Shown in pieces: positions 7,082 to 15,822 of a stretch of 64,000 nt of DNA. Below the pieces are notes generated by a model. It worked only from the letters and a program-made list of their open reading frames with translations. It did not search any database and was not told the origin of the DNA. Position 1 is the first letter of the stretch. The number at the start of each line of letters is the position of its first letter. Made by a program: the position numbers and the translations under genes. The DNA lies in NCBI GenBank assembly GCA_016870155.1, contig VGCE01000003.1, forward strand, positions 118,055 to 182,054. Reading direction: 5' to 3'. The DNA comes from Actinomycetota bacterium. Lineage in GTDB: Bacteria; Actinomycetota; Thermoleophilia; Miltoncostaeales; Miltoncostaeaceae.

Positions 7082-8923
7082 TCAGCCGGGCGACACCGGG
7101 GTCTCGGCGCCGGGGGTGCCCTCGGGCACGAGGATCACCTTCGGCGGCGCGAGGTACACGGTCGTGAACACGTCATCGCTCACGAGTTCGGAGCCCTTGA
7201 GCACCTTGCGGGTGATCCGCACGCTGAAGCCCTCACTGCCCTCGCTGTAGAGCACCTCGCCCTGGGTGACGTCCGGGCTCGCCACCCGCCTCTCCACCGG
7301 CTTGGTGAACTCGAAGCGCTCGCTCGTCTCGCTCTCGACCTTGCGGTCGAACGAGGTCGAGTAGAGGGCGATCGTGATGCTGTCGGCGGCGTTCGTGACC
7401 CGCACGAGGGCTGCGGCGTCCCAGTTGTTGGTGATCTTCAGGTCGGGCGTCGGCCACGACAGGGTGGCCTCGCGGCCCTCCGGGTAGCGGTAGATGTAGA
7501 GCTGGTGCGCAGTGTGATCGTTGAGCTCGAAGCCCGCGAAGAACGCGGCGTTGAAGAGCGTCGTGGCCACCTGGGACACGCCGCCGCCCACGGCATCCAC
7601 GTAGAGGCCGTCCGCCACCATCGGCGCGGCCACGAAGCCCCGCGCCTCGGTGCGGCGCCCGAGCACGGCATTGAGCGATAGCGAGCGCCCGGCCGGGATG
7701 ATGGTGCCGTTCAGGATCTTGCTCGCCTGCCGGATGTTGGTGACCCGTGCCTCGCCCGGCGAGTAGGGCGTCGTGTACGAGCCCACCTCCTCCTTGATGC
7801 CGAGCGACCTGGCCTTCTCGGTCGTGAACACGGGGGTCACGTCCACGAAGGCCGACTCCACGGGACGGTCCTCCCCCATGAGGCCGTCGGCCACCCGCCG
7901 GGCATCCACGAGCCGCCCGCTCCTCGACGGCACCACGATCGCGCGCTTGCCCCGGATGTCATAACGGGCTGGGCGCGGCACCACCGACCCGGCCGGATAT
8001 GCCACGAGCAGCGGCCGGCGCAGCGTCGACGCGGCAATGCGCAGGCCCTCGGGCGTGAAGCGCATCGCGCGGGCGACGTCCCCGGGCGGCAGCGCGGCCC
8101 GGAGGCCATCGACCACCACGTCGGTACCGCGCCGGATGACCTCGCCGGCCTGCGCCACCTGCTGCCGCGCCGCCTCGGTTGAGAGCGCCGGCCCCGTGGT
8201 GCGCAGGGGCAGGGTGATCGTCGCGGGCAGCGTGGAGAGGTCGCCCGATACCGCGGCTGAGAGCGCCGTGCGATCGAGCAGGCGGCCATCCTCGGCCGGG
8301 TTGACCGTGAAGTCGGTGCCGCGCACCAGCACGGCGGCGTCGCGCTCGGGGCGGTCGATGTTGTCGCTCACGGCCGCCACCCATCCGCCCAGCGCCCCCC
8401 TGCGGTATATCGCGCGCAGGGGTACCTCATTGGCCGACTGCCCGGTGACCGCCTTGAGGCCCCGCACAAGGCGGTTGGGCGACGATTCCTGCGCCTCGCG
8501 GATCGCCGCGTCCACGTCAACGGTGGCGCCGATGTCCGCGAGCCGCACCGTTGCCACGGTGCCGCCACCTGCCTGCAACGGCACCCGGCGCCGCAGCAGG
8601 TCCATGGCGCGCTTGGTGACGGCGGCCCTCACCTGTGCCTCATCGCCCCCCATGTCCACGCCGGCCACCGTGGTGCCCGGTGCCGTTCCACCACCGCCAC
8701 CGGCGATGAGCAGGATCACAAGGATGACCAGCACCGCCCCTGCGCTGAAGGCGATGGCACGCATGCGCCTTCCCGGGGCGCGGCGCGGCTGCCGCGGGCG
8801 GTCCCGCCGCTCACCGGGGTCGCGCCGTGAGGAGGAGCGTCCACCGGATCGCGAGCCTGGCCGTTCCCGTCGATCCCGAGCGGGCGTGGGGTCCCTGTCA
8901 GAAGGCCTGCTGGTGCCAGTCAT
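7082..8923 (-). CDS. membrane-anchored VanW-family protein
   Basis: A 613-residue protein with a strongly basic disordered N-terminus (1-53), one transmembrane helix (about 56-75) and a large extracytoplasmic part. The middle contains two repeats like the peptidoglycan-binding-4 domain, and the VanW domain lies at about 385-520, recognised by the segments SYTTPYSP, AGRSLSLNAVLG and GGGVSQVATTLFNA. VanW proteins occur beside glycopeptide-resistance genes but also widely alone; their reaction is unknown and a wall-related role is inferred. A TACCAT hexamer 15 bases before the ATG suggests an almost leaderless transcript. Confidence 0.88.
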   Translation of the reverse strand: MTGTSRPSDRDPTPARDRRERPGSRSGGRSSSRRDPGERRDRPRQPRRAPGRRMRAIAFSAGAVLVILVILLIAGGGGGTAPGTTVAGVDMGGDEAQVRAAVTKRAMDLLRRRVPLQAGGGTVATVRLADIGATVDVDAAIREAQESSPNRLVRGLKAVTGQSANEVPLRAIYRRGALGGWVAAVSDNIDRPERDAAVLVRGTDFTVNPAEDGRLLDRTALSAAVSGDLSTLPATITLPLRTTGPALSTEAARQQVAQAGEVIRRGTDVVVDGLRAALPPGDVARAMRFTPEGLRIAASTLRRPLLVAYPAGSVVPRPARYDIRGKRAIVVPSRSGRLVDARRVADGLMGEDRPVESAFVDVTPVFTTEKARSLGIKEEVGSYTTPYSPGEARVTNIRQASKILNGTIIPAGRSLSLNAVLGRRTEARGFVAAPMVADGLYVDAVGGGVSQVATTLFNAAFFAGFELNDHTAHQLYIYRYPEGREATLSWPTPDLKITNNWDAAALVRVTNAADSITIALYSTSFDRKVESETSERFEFTKPVERRVASPDVTQGEVLYSEGSEGFSVRITRKVLKGSELVSDDVFTTVYLAPPKVILVPEGTPGAETPVSPG

Positions 8924-8938
8924 CCGTCAGCTCGTGCG

Positions 8939-8944
8939 ATGGTA
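8939..8944 (-). promoter_or_regulatory. candidate -10 (TACCAT) for the VanW gene
   Basis: TACCAT on the leftward strand, 15 bases upstream of the ATG at 8923, matching TANNNT. It overlaps the remains of the PAP2 gene. Confidence 0.35.
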
Positions 8945-8958
8945 CCGGGGCGTGCACG

Positions 8959-9203
8959 TCAGCGCGTTTCGCGGGTGGTGCGTCGCGCGCCGGTGATGAG
9001 ACGTGCGATCGCCCAAGCGGGAAGGACCAGCGTGGCTCCGCGCGATGTCCGCGATGAAATGCTGCCCCGTCGCCACGACAATCGCGGCGACGGCGGGAGG
9101 ATAGGCCACGGCTGCGGCGCGCACGGGCAGGCTGGTCGACGATGACCGCACCGCCCGTGCGACCACGGAGCTATGCCCACGCGCAGGCAGACCGTCCCGG
9201 ACT
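8959..9203 (-). pseudogene. remnant of a PAP2-superfamily phosphatase, two frame changes
   Basis: Between hpnE and the VanW gene there is no intact gene, but three consecutive segments in different frames read as the C-terminal half of a PAP2-type membrane phosphatase. The first (about 9165-9203) gives CLRVGIA, resembling SLHVGIA with the catalytic His changed to Arg. The second (about 9050-9165) gives AAAVAYPPAVAAIVVATGQ then HFIAD, the third phosphatase motif with its His and Asp. The third (8959 to about 9048) gives RGATLVLPAWAIARLITGAR and a stop. N-terminal coding is absent. Decay is more likely than sequencing error because a catalytic residue has also changed, but this rests on recognition by eye. 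Confidence 0.5.
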
Positions 9204-9218
9204 CCCCGAGCACCCGCA

Positions 9219-10550
9219 TCACTTCGCGTGCCCGGCCACCTGCGCCGCGATCTCGTCCACGGCCATGATGCCGCTGCGCACGGCCCCCTCCATGGTGGCC
9301 GGCCACCCGGTGGCCGTCCAGGTGCCGGCGAGCACCAGGCCCTCCACCGGCGTGCGGGCGCTCGGGCGGCGCGCGGCCTGCCCGGGCGCGGGCGCGAAGG
9401 TGGCGCGGGCATCCTTGGTCACCGCCCACCGCGTCAGCGCCGCGCCGCGTGCGCCTGGCAGCAGGGTCCGCACCTCGGCGTCCATGGCCTCGGCCAGGTC
9501 AGCGCGCGGCACGCCCATCTCGGCCCGCGCGGCGGATAGCGACAGCGCCACGTGCTGCCCGGGCGCTCCCTCGCCCGTGATCGCCGTGCGGTCGAACATC
9601 CACTGCACCGGGCTGTCCACCACGGCGAGGATCGGCCGGTCGAGCACCGGGCGGTCGTACCACAGGTGCACGTTCACGATGGGCGACTCCCCGAGCCCGG
9701 GGTCGGCCGGCAGGGCCGCGGGCGCCGTGGCGTGCGCGCGGCCCGGCGGCAGGGCGATCACCACGGCGTCGGCGTCGATGCGGGTGCCGTCGTCGAGGTC
9801 GATCCCTCCGGCATCCGCCCCCGTGACGGCCCTGCCGGTGACCACCTGTCCGCCCGAGCCCGCGAGCAGGCGGCGCGTCGGGGGGTCGACCAGGTGCGAG
9901 AGCCCCACCAGCGCCCAGCCGATGGACGCGCCACCGGCCGTGCGCATGAGTCCCTCGGTGATGACGAACGCCGCGAGCGCCGCCGAGGTGCGATCGGATC
10001 GGTCGTTGCAGGTGGGGAGGATCACCACGTCCCAGAACCGCTCGATGGCGGCGTCGCGCTGGCCGTGGGCGCGCAGCCACTCGCCGAAGGTGATGCCGTC
10101 GAGCCCGTCGCGTCCCCGGGGGCCCAGGGCGGCGATGGCCGTGAGCGCGCGCAGGGCGCGCAGCCGCTCGGCGCGGGTGAGCAGCGCGTACCGGCCGAAG
10201 GCGGGCCCCATGTGCAGGGGAGGGGGGAGGTGCGTGGCGGTGAGCACGCCGTGGGTGCCCGCGCGGTCGCGCACGTCCACGTGCAGCATGGGTTGCATGG
10301 CCGTGAGGCCGAGCGAGCCGACGCGACCCAGCAGCGCGAGGTATGCCGTGCAGCAGCCCAGGTGCACGTGCTGGCCATTGTCGATCTCCACCCCGCTGCC
10401 GGGTTCGGTGAACGAGAACGCCTTGCCGCCGAGGAACGGCCGGCGCTCGACCAGGCTCACGCGCGCCCCCCGCCCGGCGGCCTCCACCGCGGCGGCGATG
10501 CCGGCGAGCCCGCCGCCCGCCACGGCCACGCGCATGCCGCGCAGGCTCAC
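9219..10550 (-). CDS. hpnE: hydroxysqualene dehydroxylase HpnE
   Basis: A 443-residue FAD-dependent amine-oxidase/phytoene-desaturase-like enzyme that reduces hydroxysqualene to squalene, the last of three steps from farnesyl diphosphate. The dinucleotide-binding motif VAGGGLAGIAAA lies near the N-terminus, and a C-terminal GLVLAGTWTATGWPATMEGAV segment is typical of the family. The GTG start at 10550 overlaps the hpnD stop (GTGA); an ATG five codons downstream is less likely. It is the last gene of the hopanoid operon. Confidence 0.9.
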   Translation of the reverse strand: MSLRGMRVAVAGGGLAGIAAAVEAAGRGARVSLVERRPFLGGKAFSFTEPGSGVEIDNGQHVHLGCCTAYLALLGRVGSLGLTAMQPMLHVDVRDRAGTHGVLTATHLPPPLHMGPAFGRYALLTRAERLRALRALTAIAALGPRGRDGLDGITFGEWLRAHGQRDAAIERFWDVVILPTCNDRSDRTSAALAAFVITEGLMRTAGGASIGWALVGLSHLVDPPTRRLLAGSGGQVVTGRAVTGADAGGIDLDDGTRIDADAVVIALPPGRAHATAPAALPADPGLGESPIVNVHLWYDRPVLDRPILAVVDSPVQWMFDRTAITGEGAPGQHVALSLSAARAEMGVPRADLAEAMDAEVRTLLPGARGAALTRWAVTKDARATFAPAPGQAARRPSARTPVEGLVLAGTWTATGWPATMEGAVRSGIMAVDEIAAQVAGHAK

Positions 10551-11413
10551 CGTCGCCTCGTGGCGAGGGCGCGCACCACCGAGCGCAGCATCAGCGACGC
10601 CTTGCGGCGACCCGGCAGCGACACCCGCCCCTGCGTGTAGTCGAAGCCCCGCGCGGCGAGCCGGGCGAGGATCTCCTCGTAAAGCCCCGCGAGCATCTGC
10701 ACGCACATGCGCGCGCGCAGGTCGAGCACGGGCAGCAGCATGTGCCCGCTCGCGAAGTAGTCGTCCGCGCGCCGCGCCTGCTGCTGCATCAGCTCCCGCA
10801 TTCCCGGGGTCATGCGGTCGCTCATGATGTCGGCCACGGCCACTCCGTGCGCGGCCATCTCGTCGGCCGGCAGGTAGATGCGGTCACGCAGGGAGTCCTC
10901 CTGCACGTCCCGCATGATGTTCACCACCTGCATGGCCACCCCGAGATCCTCGGCGTGGCCCACGGCGGCGGGGTCGCGGAACCCGAACACGTGCAGCGAC
11001 AGCACCCCCACTGCGCCCGCCACGCGGTCGCAGTAGGTCTTGAGCGCCGGCCAGTCGGCGTAGCGGTTGGTGCCGAGGTCCATCTCCACGCCGTCCACCA
11101 GGGCGTCCATGGGCGCGCGGGGGATGCCGAACCGCCTGATGGCATCTGCCAGGGCGATGAGCACGGGGTCGTCCGCCGGCACCGAGCCCGCGTAGGCGCG
11201 GTCCACGTCGCGCCGCCGCGCGGCGACCGCCGCCAACCTCTCGGTGGTGGTCTCGGCGCCGTCCACGGAGTCGTCGCAGAGCCGGCTGAAGGCGTAGAGG
11301 GCGTGGATGCCCCGGCGGCGCTCACGCGGCAGCAGGATGAACCCGAAGTAGAAGTTGCGGGCCTCATCGCGCGTGATCTGCGTGCAGCGCCCATAGGCCT
11401 CGTCCACCCTCAT
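10547..11413 (-). CDS. hpnD: presqualene diphosphate synthase HpnD
   Basis: A 288-residue squalene/phytoene-synthase-fold enzyme that condenses two farnesyl diphosphates to presqualene diphosphate. The first aspartate motif is DDSVD (47-51), preceded by NFYFGFILLP, the form found in HpnD; the second is in NIMRDVQED. Assignment as HpnD rather than HpnC rests on these segments and on gene order. Start and stop overlap hpnC and hpnE by four bases each, implying translational coupling of the three squalene-forming enzymes. Confidence 0.9.
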   Translation of the reverse strand: MRVDEAYGRCTQITRDEARNFYFGFILLPRERRRGIHALYAFSRLCDDSVDGAETTTERLAAVAARRRDVDRAYAGSVPADDPVLIALADAIRRFGIPRAPMDALVDGVEMDLGTNRYADWPALKTYCDRVAGAVGVLSLHVFGFRDPAAVGHAEDLGVAMQVVNIMRDVQEDSLRDRIYLPADEMAAHGVAVADIMSDRMTPGMRELMQQQARRADDYFASGHMLLPVLDLRARMCVQMLAGLYEEILARLAARGFDYTQGRVSLPGRRKASLMLRSVVRALATRRR

Positions 11414-12276
11414 GCGCGGCCCCCGCGCAGCATGCGCCACGCCACGCCCACCGCCATTCCGGCGCGCCCGCGGGCGCCGGGCGCCGGGCGGGCCGCGATG
11501 GTGTCGAAGTCCTGGCCTGCGATGGAGTCGCACACCCACAGGCCACCGGCCGTGAACATGGCGATGTCATGGCGCACGCGCCGGGGCACCATGCCGCGCA
11601 GCGGGGCACCCTGCACCAGGCGCGCGCGGGCGCGGCCCACCTCCATGCGCACCAGCTCGCGCAGCGCGGCCGATGCCGCGGGCGCCCGCAGGTCATCCAC
11701 CGTCACGCCGAACAGGTCCATGTCCTCGCGCGGCAGGTACACGCGGTCGCGCTCGTCGAGGTCGCGCCGGATGTCCTGCCAGAGGTTCACGAGCTGCAGA
11801 CCCTCGCATGTGGCGTCCGACAACGCCATCCGACGCGCATCACCGATGCCCAGCACCCCCAGCACCATGCGGCCCACGGGCGTGGCCGAGTGCGCGCAGT
11901 ACCAGAGCAGGTCCTCGTGGGTGTCCCAGCGGCTCACGCGCTGGTCGATGCGATTGGCCTCCACCAGCCGCTCGAACTGCTCCACGGGAAGGCGACGGCG
12001 GCGGATGACGTCGGCCAGCGCGATGAGCACCGGGTCATCCCCGCGGTCGTCCAGTGCCGCGTGCAGCCCGGCCTCCCAGGCGTCGAGGGCGGCGAGTCGC
12101 TCGTCGTGCGTGGCCACGCCGGCGTCCCCGATGTCGTCCGTGACACGGCAGTAGGCGTAGACGGCCCGCATGTCGTCACGCACGCCGCGCGGCGCGAGCA
12201 TGAACGCGACGGGGAAGTTCTCGTCGTGCTCGCGCGTGATGTCGGCGGCCCGGGCGCGGGCCTCGCCGGTGCTCAC
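11410..12276 (-). CDS. hpnC: hydroxysqualene synthase HpnC
   Basis: A 288-residue paralogue of HpnD that turns presqualene diphosphate into hydroxysqualene. It carries REHDENFPVAFML (15-27), typical of HpnC, the first aspartate motif DDIGD (47-51) and the second in NLWQDIRRDLDERDR. The GTG start at 12276 overlaps the stop of the cyclase gene (GTGA). Presence of HpnC, D and E together means this organism makes squalene by the three-enzyme bacterial route rather than by one squalene synthase. Confidence 0.9.
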   Translation of the reverse strand: MSTGEARARAADITREHDENFPVAFMLAPRGVRDDMRAVYAYCRVTDDIGDAGVATHDERLAALDAWEAGLHAALDDRGDDPVLIALADVIRRRRLPVEQFERLVEANRIDQRVSRWDTHEDLLWYCAHSATPVGRMVLGVLGIGDARRMALSDATCEGLQLVNLWQDIRRDLDERDRVYLPREDMDLFGVTVDDLRAPAASAALRELVRMEVGRARARLVQGAPLRGMVPRRVRHDIAMFTAGGLWVCDSIAGQDFDTIAARPAPGARGRAGMAVGVAWRMLRGGRA

Positions 12277-14153
12277 GCCGCGTACCGCCCCAGGGCCATC
12301 ACCGGGAAGTAGAGGCGGTAGTAGTGATACTTGATCATGAAGTCGAGCGGGAATCCCGTGCCGGTGAAGGCGTCCTCGTCCCAGCCGCCGTCGGCCGCCT
12401 GCGCGCGCACCAGCCACGCGATGCCGGCGTCGATCGGCGCGCTGCCGGGGTCGGCGGCCATGAGGCCCAGCAGGGCCCAGGCGGTCTGCGACGCCGTGGA
12501 GGGGCCCACGCCGGCCAGCGCGGGGTCGCGGTAGCTCTCGATGTCCTCGCCCCAGCCGCCGTCGTCGTTCTGGCACGCGCAGAGCCAGTCGACTGCGCGC
12601 CGCACCCACGGCTCGGACATGTCCACGCCGCAGGCCTCGAGCGCGGGCAGCACCGCGCCGGTGCCGTAGACGTGGTTCACGCCCCAGCGCCCCCACCACG
12701 ACCCGTCGTCGCGCTGGGTGTCGCGCAGGTAGCGCAGCCCTGCGCGCACGGCCGGGTGGCCGACGGGAACCCGGCAGTGCACCAGGGCCTCCAGCACGTG
12801 CGCGGTGACGTCCTCGGTAGGCGGGTCGATCACCTCGCCGAAATCGCATACGGGGAACTGCCCCACGAGCGTGCTGGTGTTGTCCACGTCGAACGCGCCC
12901 CAGCCGCCCCCCTTGCTCTGCATGGCGAGAAGCCACTCCACCGCGCGCTGCACCGCGCCGTCGTCGGGGGGCACCCCGGCCTTCAGCAGCGCCAGCAGCA
13001 CCTCGGCGGTGTCGTCGGTGTCGGGGTACCACTCGTTGTGGAACTCGAAGGCCCACCCGCCGGCCTCGCCCCGCCGCGGGATGCGCCGCCAGTCTCCCTC
13101 GCGGGTGATCTCGCGGGTCAGCAGCCAGTCGCGCGCCCGGTCGATGGAGTCGTCGTCGCCGGCCGTGCCGGAGTCGTGGATGGCGATGGCCGCCAGGCAG
13201 GTGTCCCACACGGGCGAGATGCACGACTGGATGCGCAGGCACCCGTCACGCCGTAGCGCGAAGGTGGAGAAGCCGTCGAGCGCGCGCTCGATCACGGGGT
13301 GATCCAGCGGCATGCCGAGCGCGCGCAGCGCGATGATGGAGTACACCCACGGCGGCTGGATGCCCGCCCATGAGCCATCGACCTCCTGGCGGTCGAGGAT
13401 CCAGCTGCGGATGCGGCGCTCGGATGCCCGGCGCACCGATGCAAGCGGACGTCGGTTGTAGGCACGTGCCAGCGGCATCATGCGCCGCATCGTCGACGTG
13501 AGCGGCCCCGGCGTGCGCGGCGGCGGCCCCTCCACGCTGCCGGGCGCCTCGGCGAAAATCTCCTCCACCGACGGCTGCTGGGTGAACGTGGGGTTGCGCG
13601 ACAGCACCACCAGCATCGGCACGAATGTGCCGCGTGCCCACGATGCGAAGCGGTACACCGACAGCGGGGCGCGCGGGGGCAGCAGCATCAGCTCGGGCGC
13701 CGCCGCCGGCAGCGACTCCCACGGGTACTTGCCGAGCACCGCCAGCCACAGGCGCGTGAAGAAGCGGGCCTTGTTGGCGCCGCCGAGCAACAGGATTCGG
13801 TCGCGCGCGCGGCGCATGGGCTCCGACTCGGCCGGCACCCCGGCCAGCCGCAGCGCGTACCAGGCCTCCACGGTCACCGACAGGTCGCCCGCGGCGCCGT
13901 GCCACACGGGCCAGCCACCGTCGTCCACCTGGGTGGCCAGCAGCTCGGCGGCGATCTCGCGGCGGTCGTCCTCGGTGGCGCGGCCCAGTGCCTCGAGCAG
14001 GAAGAGCTGCTCGGCGGTGATGGACGCGTTGGACTCCAGCTCACCCCACCAGAACCCCGAGGGATCCTGCAGGCCGCGCAGGTGCTGGGCGCCGCGATCG
14101 GCCGCGATGCGCGCCGCGGCGCGCAGCTCCCCCTGGGTGAGGCTGCTGCTCAT
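12273..14153 (-). CDS. shc: squalene-hopene cyclase
   Basis: A 626-residue monotopic membrane enzyme that cyclises squalene to hopene and hopanol. The catalytic acid motif is DTDD (378-381, followed by TAE). Several QW-type repeats are visible, for example QVDDGGW (75-81), QEVDGSW (256-262), QSKGGGW, QRDDGSW, QNDDGGW and QAADGGW. Length is typical. The ATG at 14153 overlaps the hpnA stop (ATGA) and the 3' end overlaps hpnC. Confidence 0.97.
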   Translation of the reverse strand: MSSSLTQGELRAAARIAADRGAQHLRGLQDPSGFWWGELESNASITAEQLFLLEALGRATEDDRREIAAELLATQVDDGGWPVWHGAAGDLSVTVEAWYALRLAGVPAESEPMRRARDRILLLGGANKARFFTRLWLAVLGKYPWESLPAAAPELMLLPPRAPLSVYRFASWARGTFVPMLVVLSRNPTFTQQPSVEEIFAEAPGSVEGPPPRTPGPLTSTMRRMMPLARAYNRRPLASVRRASERRIRSWILDRQEVDGSWAGIQPPWVYSIIALRALGMPLDHPVIERALDGFSTFALRRDGCLRIQSCISPVWDTCLAAIAIHDSGTAGDDDSIDRARDWLLTREITREGDWRRIPRRGEAGGWAFEFHNEWYPDTDDTAEVLLALLKAGVPPDDGAVQRAVEWLLAMQSKGGGWGAFDVDNTSTLVGQFPVCDFGEVIDPPTEDVTAHVLEALVHCRVPVGHPAVRAGLRYLRDTQRDDGSWWGRWGVNHVYGTGAVLPALEACGVDMSEPWVRRAVDWLCACQNDDGGWGEDIESYRDPALAGVGPSTASQTAWALLGLMAADPGSAPIDAGIAWLVRAQAADGGWDEDAFTGTGFPLDFMIKYHYYRLYFPVMALGRYAA

Positions 14154-15160
14154 GCCGTCACCATGCCACGCGCCCCGGCGCGCTCGCGCAGCCACCCCAC
14201 GGCGTCGGCCATCGCCGTGCCCGGGTCCGATTGGGGCAGGCCGAGCTCGGTGATCGCCCGCTGCGGCGAGACGAACATGCGCGTGCGCGCGAGCAGCGCG
14301 CCGTCCAGCGGCGCACGCGGCTCACGCCCCAGCAGGCGCCCTTCCACCAGTTCGTCCAGGGCGGCCGCGGCGATGGCCACGGCGTGGGGGATGCGCCTCC
14401 CGGGAGGTGGCGGGCCGCCCGCCCGGTGCACCATGGCGAGGATCTCCCCCAACGTCATGTTGCCCCACGCGTTGCCGAGGATGTACCGGCGCCCGGGCAC
14501 CCCGCGCTCGAGGGCCAGCAGGTGCCCCGCGGCCACGTCGCGGACATCCACGATGTTCAGGCCGGTGTCCACGTATGCCGCGATGCGTCCGGCGAGTGCA
14601 TCGACGATGAGATGCCCGGTGGGGGTGGGGCGGTGATCACCAGGGCCGATGGGCGCCGATGGATTGACCACGTAGCCCTCGAGCCCCCGGGCCACGGCGC
14701 GGCGCACCAGCGACTCGGCCTCCACCTTCGATCGCCTGTAGGCGCCGATCACCTGCGCTGACGGCTGCAGGGTCTCCTCATCGCCGTGCGTGCCGTCGCC
14801 CGGGATGCCGATGGTGGCCACCGACGAGGTATGCACCATGGGGATGCCGGCGGCGAGGGCGGTGTCGATCATCACCTGCGTGCCGCCCACGTTCACCGCG
14901 TGCACCTCGGCCGCCCGGCGGCGGCTGAGCGTGTGGATGGCGGCCGCGTGGAAGATGGCGTCGGTGCCGTCGGCCGCCCGGCGCACGGCATCGAGGTCGC
15001 GCACGTCGGCGTGCGCGGGCTCGATGCCATCGGGAAGCGCGCCGCCGGGCGTGCCGCCCGGGCGCACGAGTCCGCGCACCTCGAACCCGCGGTCGCGCAG
15101 GTGCATTGCCACGTGCGATCCGATGAACCCGGTGGCCCCGGTGACGAGTGCCCGCCTCAT
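14150..15160 (-). CDS. hpnA: hopanoid-associated sugar epimerase HpnA
   Basis: A 336-residue extended short-chain dehydrogenase/reductase. The NAD(P)-binding motif GATGFIGSH (8-16) and the catalytic YRRSK (141-145) are present. HpnA is found in hopanoid clusters and is assigned to side-chain processing, although its exact reaction is unproven in most species. The ATG start overlaps the hpnG stop (ATGA) and its stop overlaps the cyclase start. Confidence 0.88.
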   Translation of the reverse strand: MRRALVTGATGFIGSHVAMHLRDRGFEVRGLVRPGGTPGGALPDGIEPAHADVRDLDAVRRAADGTDAIFHAAAIHTLSRRRAAEVHAVNVGGTQVMIDTALAAGIPMVHTSSVATIGIPGDGTHGDEETLQPSAQVIGAYRRSKVEAESLVRRAVARGLEGYVVNPSAPIGPGDHRPTPTGHLIVDALAGRIAAYVDTGLNIVDVRDVAAGHLLALERGVPGRRYILGNAWGNMTLGEILAMVHRAGGPPPPGRRIPHAVAIAAAALDELVEGRLLGREPRAPLDGALLARTRMFVSPQRAITELGLPQSDPGTAMADAVGWLRERAGARGMVTA

Positions 15161-15804
15161 GCGGTGCCCCCGAGCGCTGCCTGCACGGCAGGCAGGAGCC
15201 CTCGCCGCGCCGAGCGCGCGCCGCGCGCGAGGCGAATCCACGCCGCGATCTCGGACGGCCGCGACGCCATGCGCCCGAGCACGCGCATGGCGTGCACGTC
15301 GCCGCGCCCATCCACCACGCCATGCAGGTCGGGCAGCACGTCGTCCGCGCGGTCGGTGACCGCGCGGATGGCGGCGAAGGGGATTCCCGCGCGCGCACAG
15401 GCGCGTGCGGTGCCCGCGCTCTCCATGTCCACCGCGAGGCCGCTGAGCGCGCTGCGCTCGACGGGGAGCGACACCACCCGGTCAGTGGTGACCAGCGTGC
15501 CACCCTGCGCCCCCGCCCCGCGGGCGAGATCCGCATCGCAGTGCCAGGCGTCGCCCGTGGTGGCATCGCGCACGGTGGCCGGAACCACCACGTCGCCGCG
15601 CTCGAGCGCGGGGTCGAGCGCGCCGCAGAAGCCCACCGAGATCGCGGCCGTCACCCCGCCCGCGATCGCCTCATCGGCCCGTGCCTCCGCGGGCCCGGCG
15701 CCCATGCCGGTGACGATCACCCGCACCCCCGGCCCCGCGAAGCGGCGCAGCATGCGCTCCTCGGCCGGCACGGCGCACATGAGCGCGAGCACACCGCCAC
15801 CCAT
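15157..15804 (-). CDS. hpnG: hopanoid-associated nucleosidase/phosphorylase HpnG
   Basis: A 215-residue protein of the purine-nucleoside-phosphorylase/MTA-nucleosidase fold. In the hopanoid pathway HpnG removes adenine from adenosylhopane to give ribosylhopane. Supporting features are the N-terminal CAVPAEERML, the glycine-rich GMGAGPAEA and the nucleoside-binding VDMESAGTARA segment (about 125-135). It lies 18 bases after hpnH and overlaps hpnA by four bases, which supports HpnG over a general nucleosidase. Confidence 0.85.
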   Translation of the reverse strand: MGGGVLALMCAVPAEERMLRRFAGPGVRVIVTGMGAGPAEARADEAIAGGVTAAISVGFCGALDPALERGDVVVPATVRDATTGDAWHCDADLARGAGAQGGTLVTTDRVVSLPVERSALSGLAVDMESAGTARACARAGIPFAAIRAVTDRADDVLPDLHGVVDGRGDVHAMRVLGRMASRPSEIAAWIRLARGARSARRGLLPAVQAALGGTA

Positions 15805-15822
15805 CGCCGGCGCCCCGTCGGA

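Noticed and set aside
15157-15804. Assignment as a general MTA/SAH nucleosidase
   Set aside because: The protein is embedded in the hopanoid operon with a four-base overlap to hpnA, which makes HpnG the better call.
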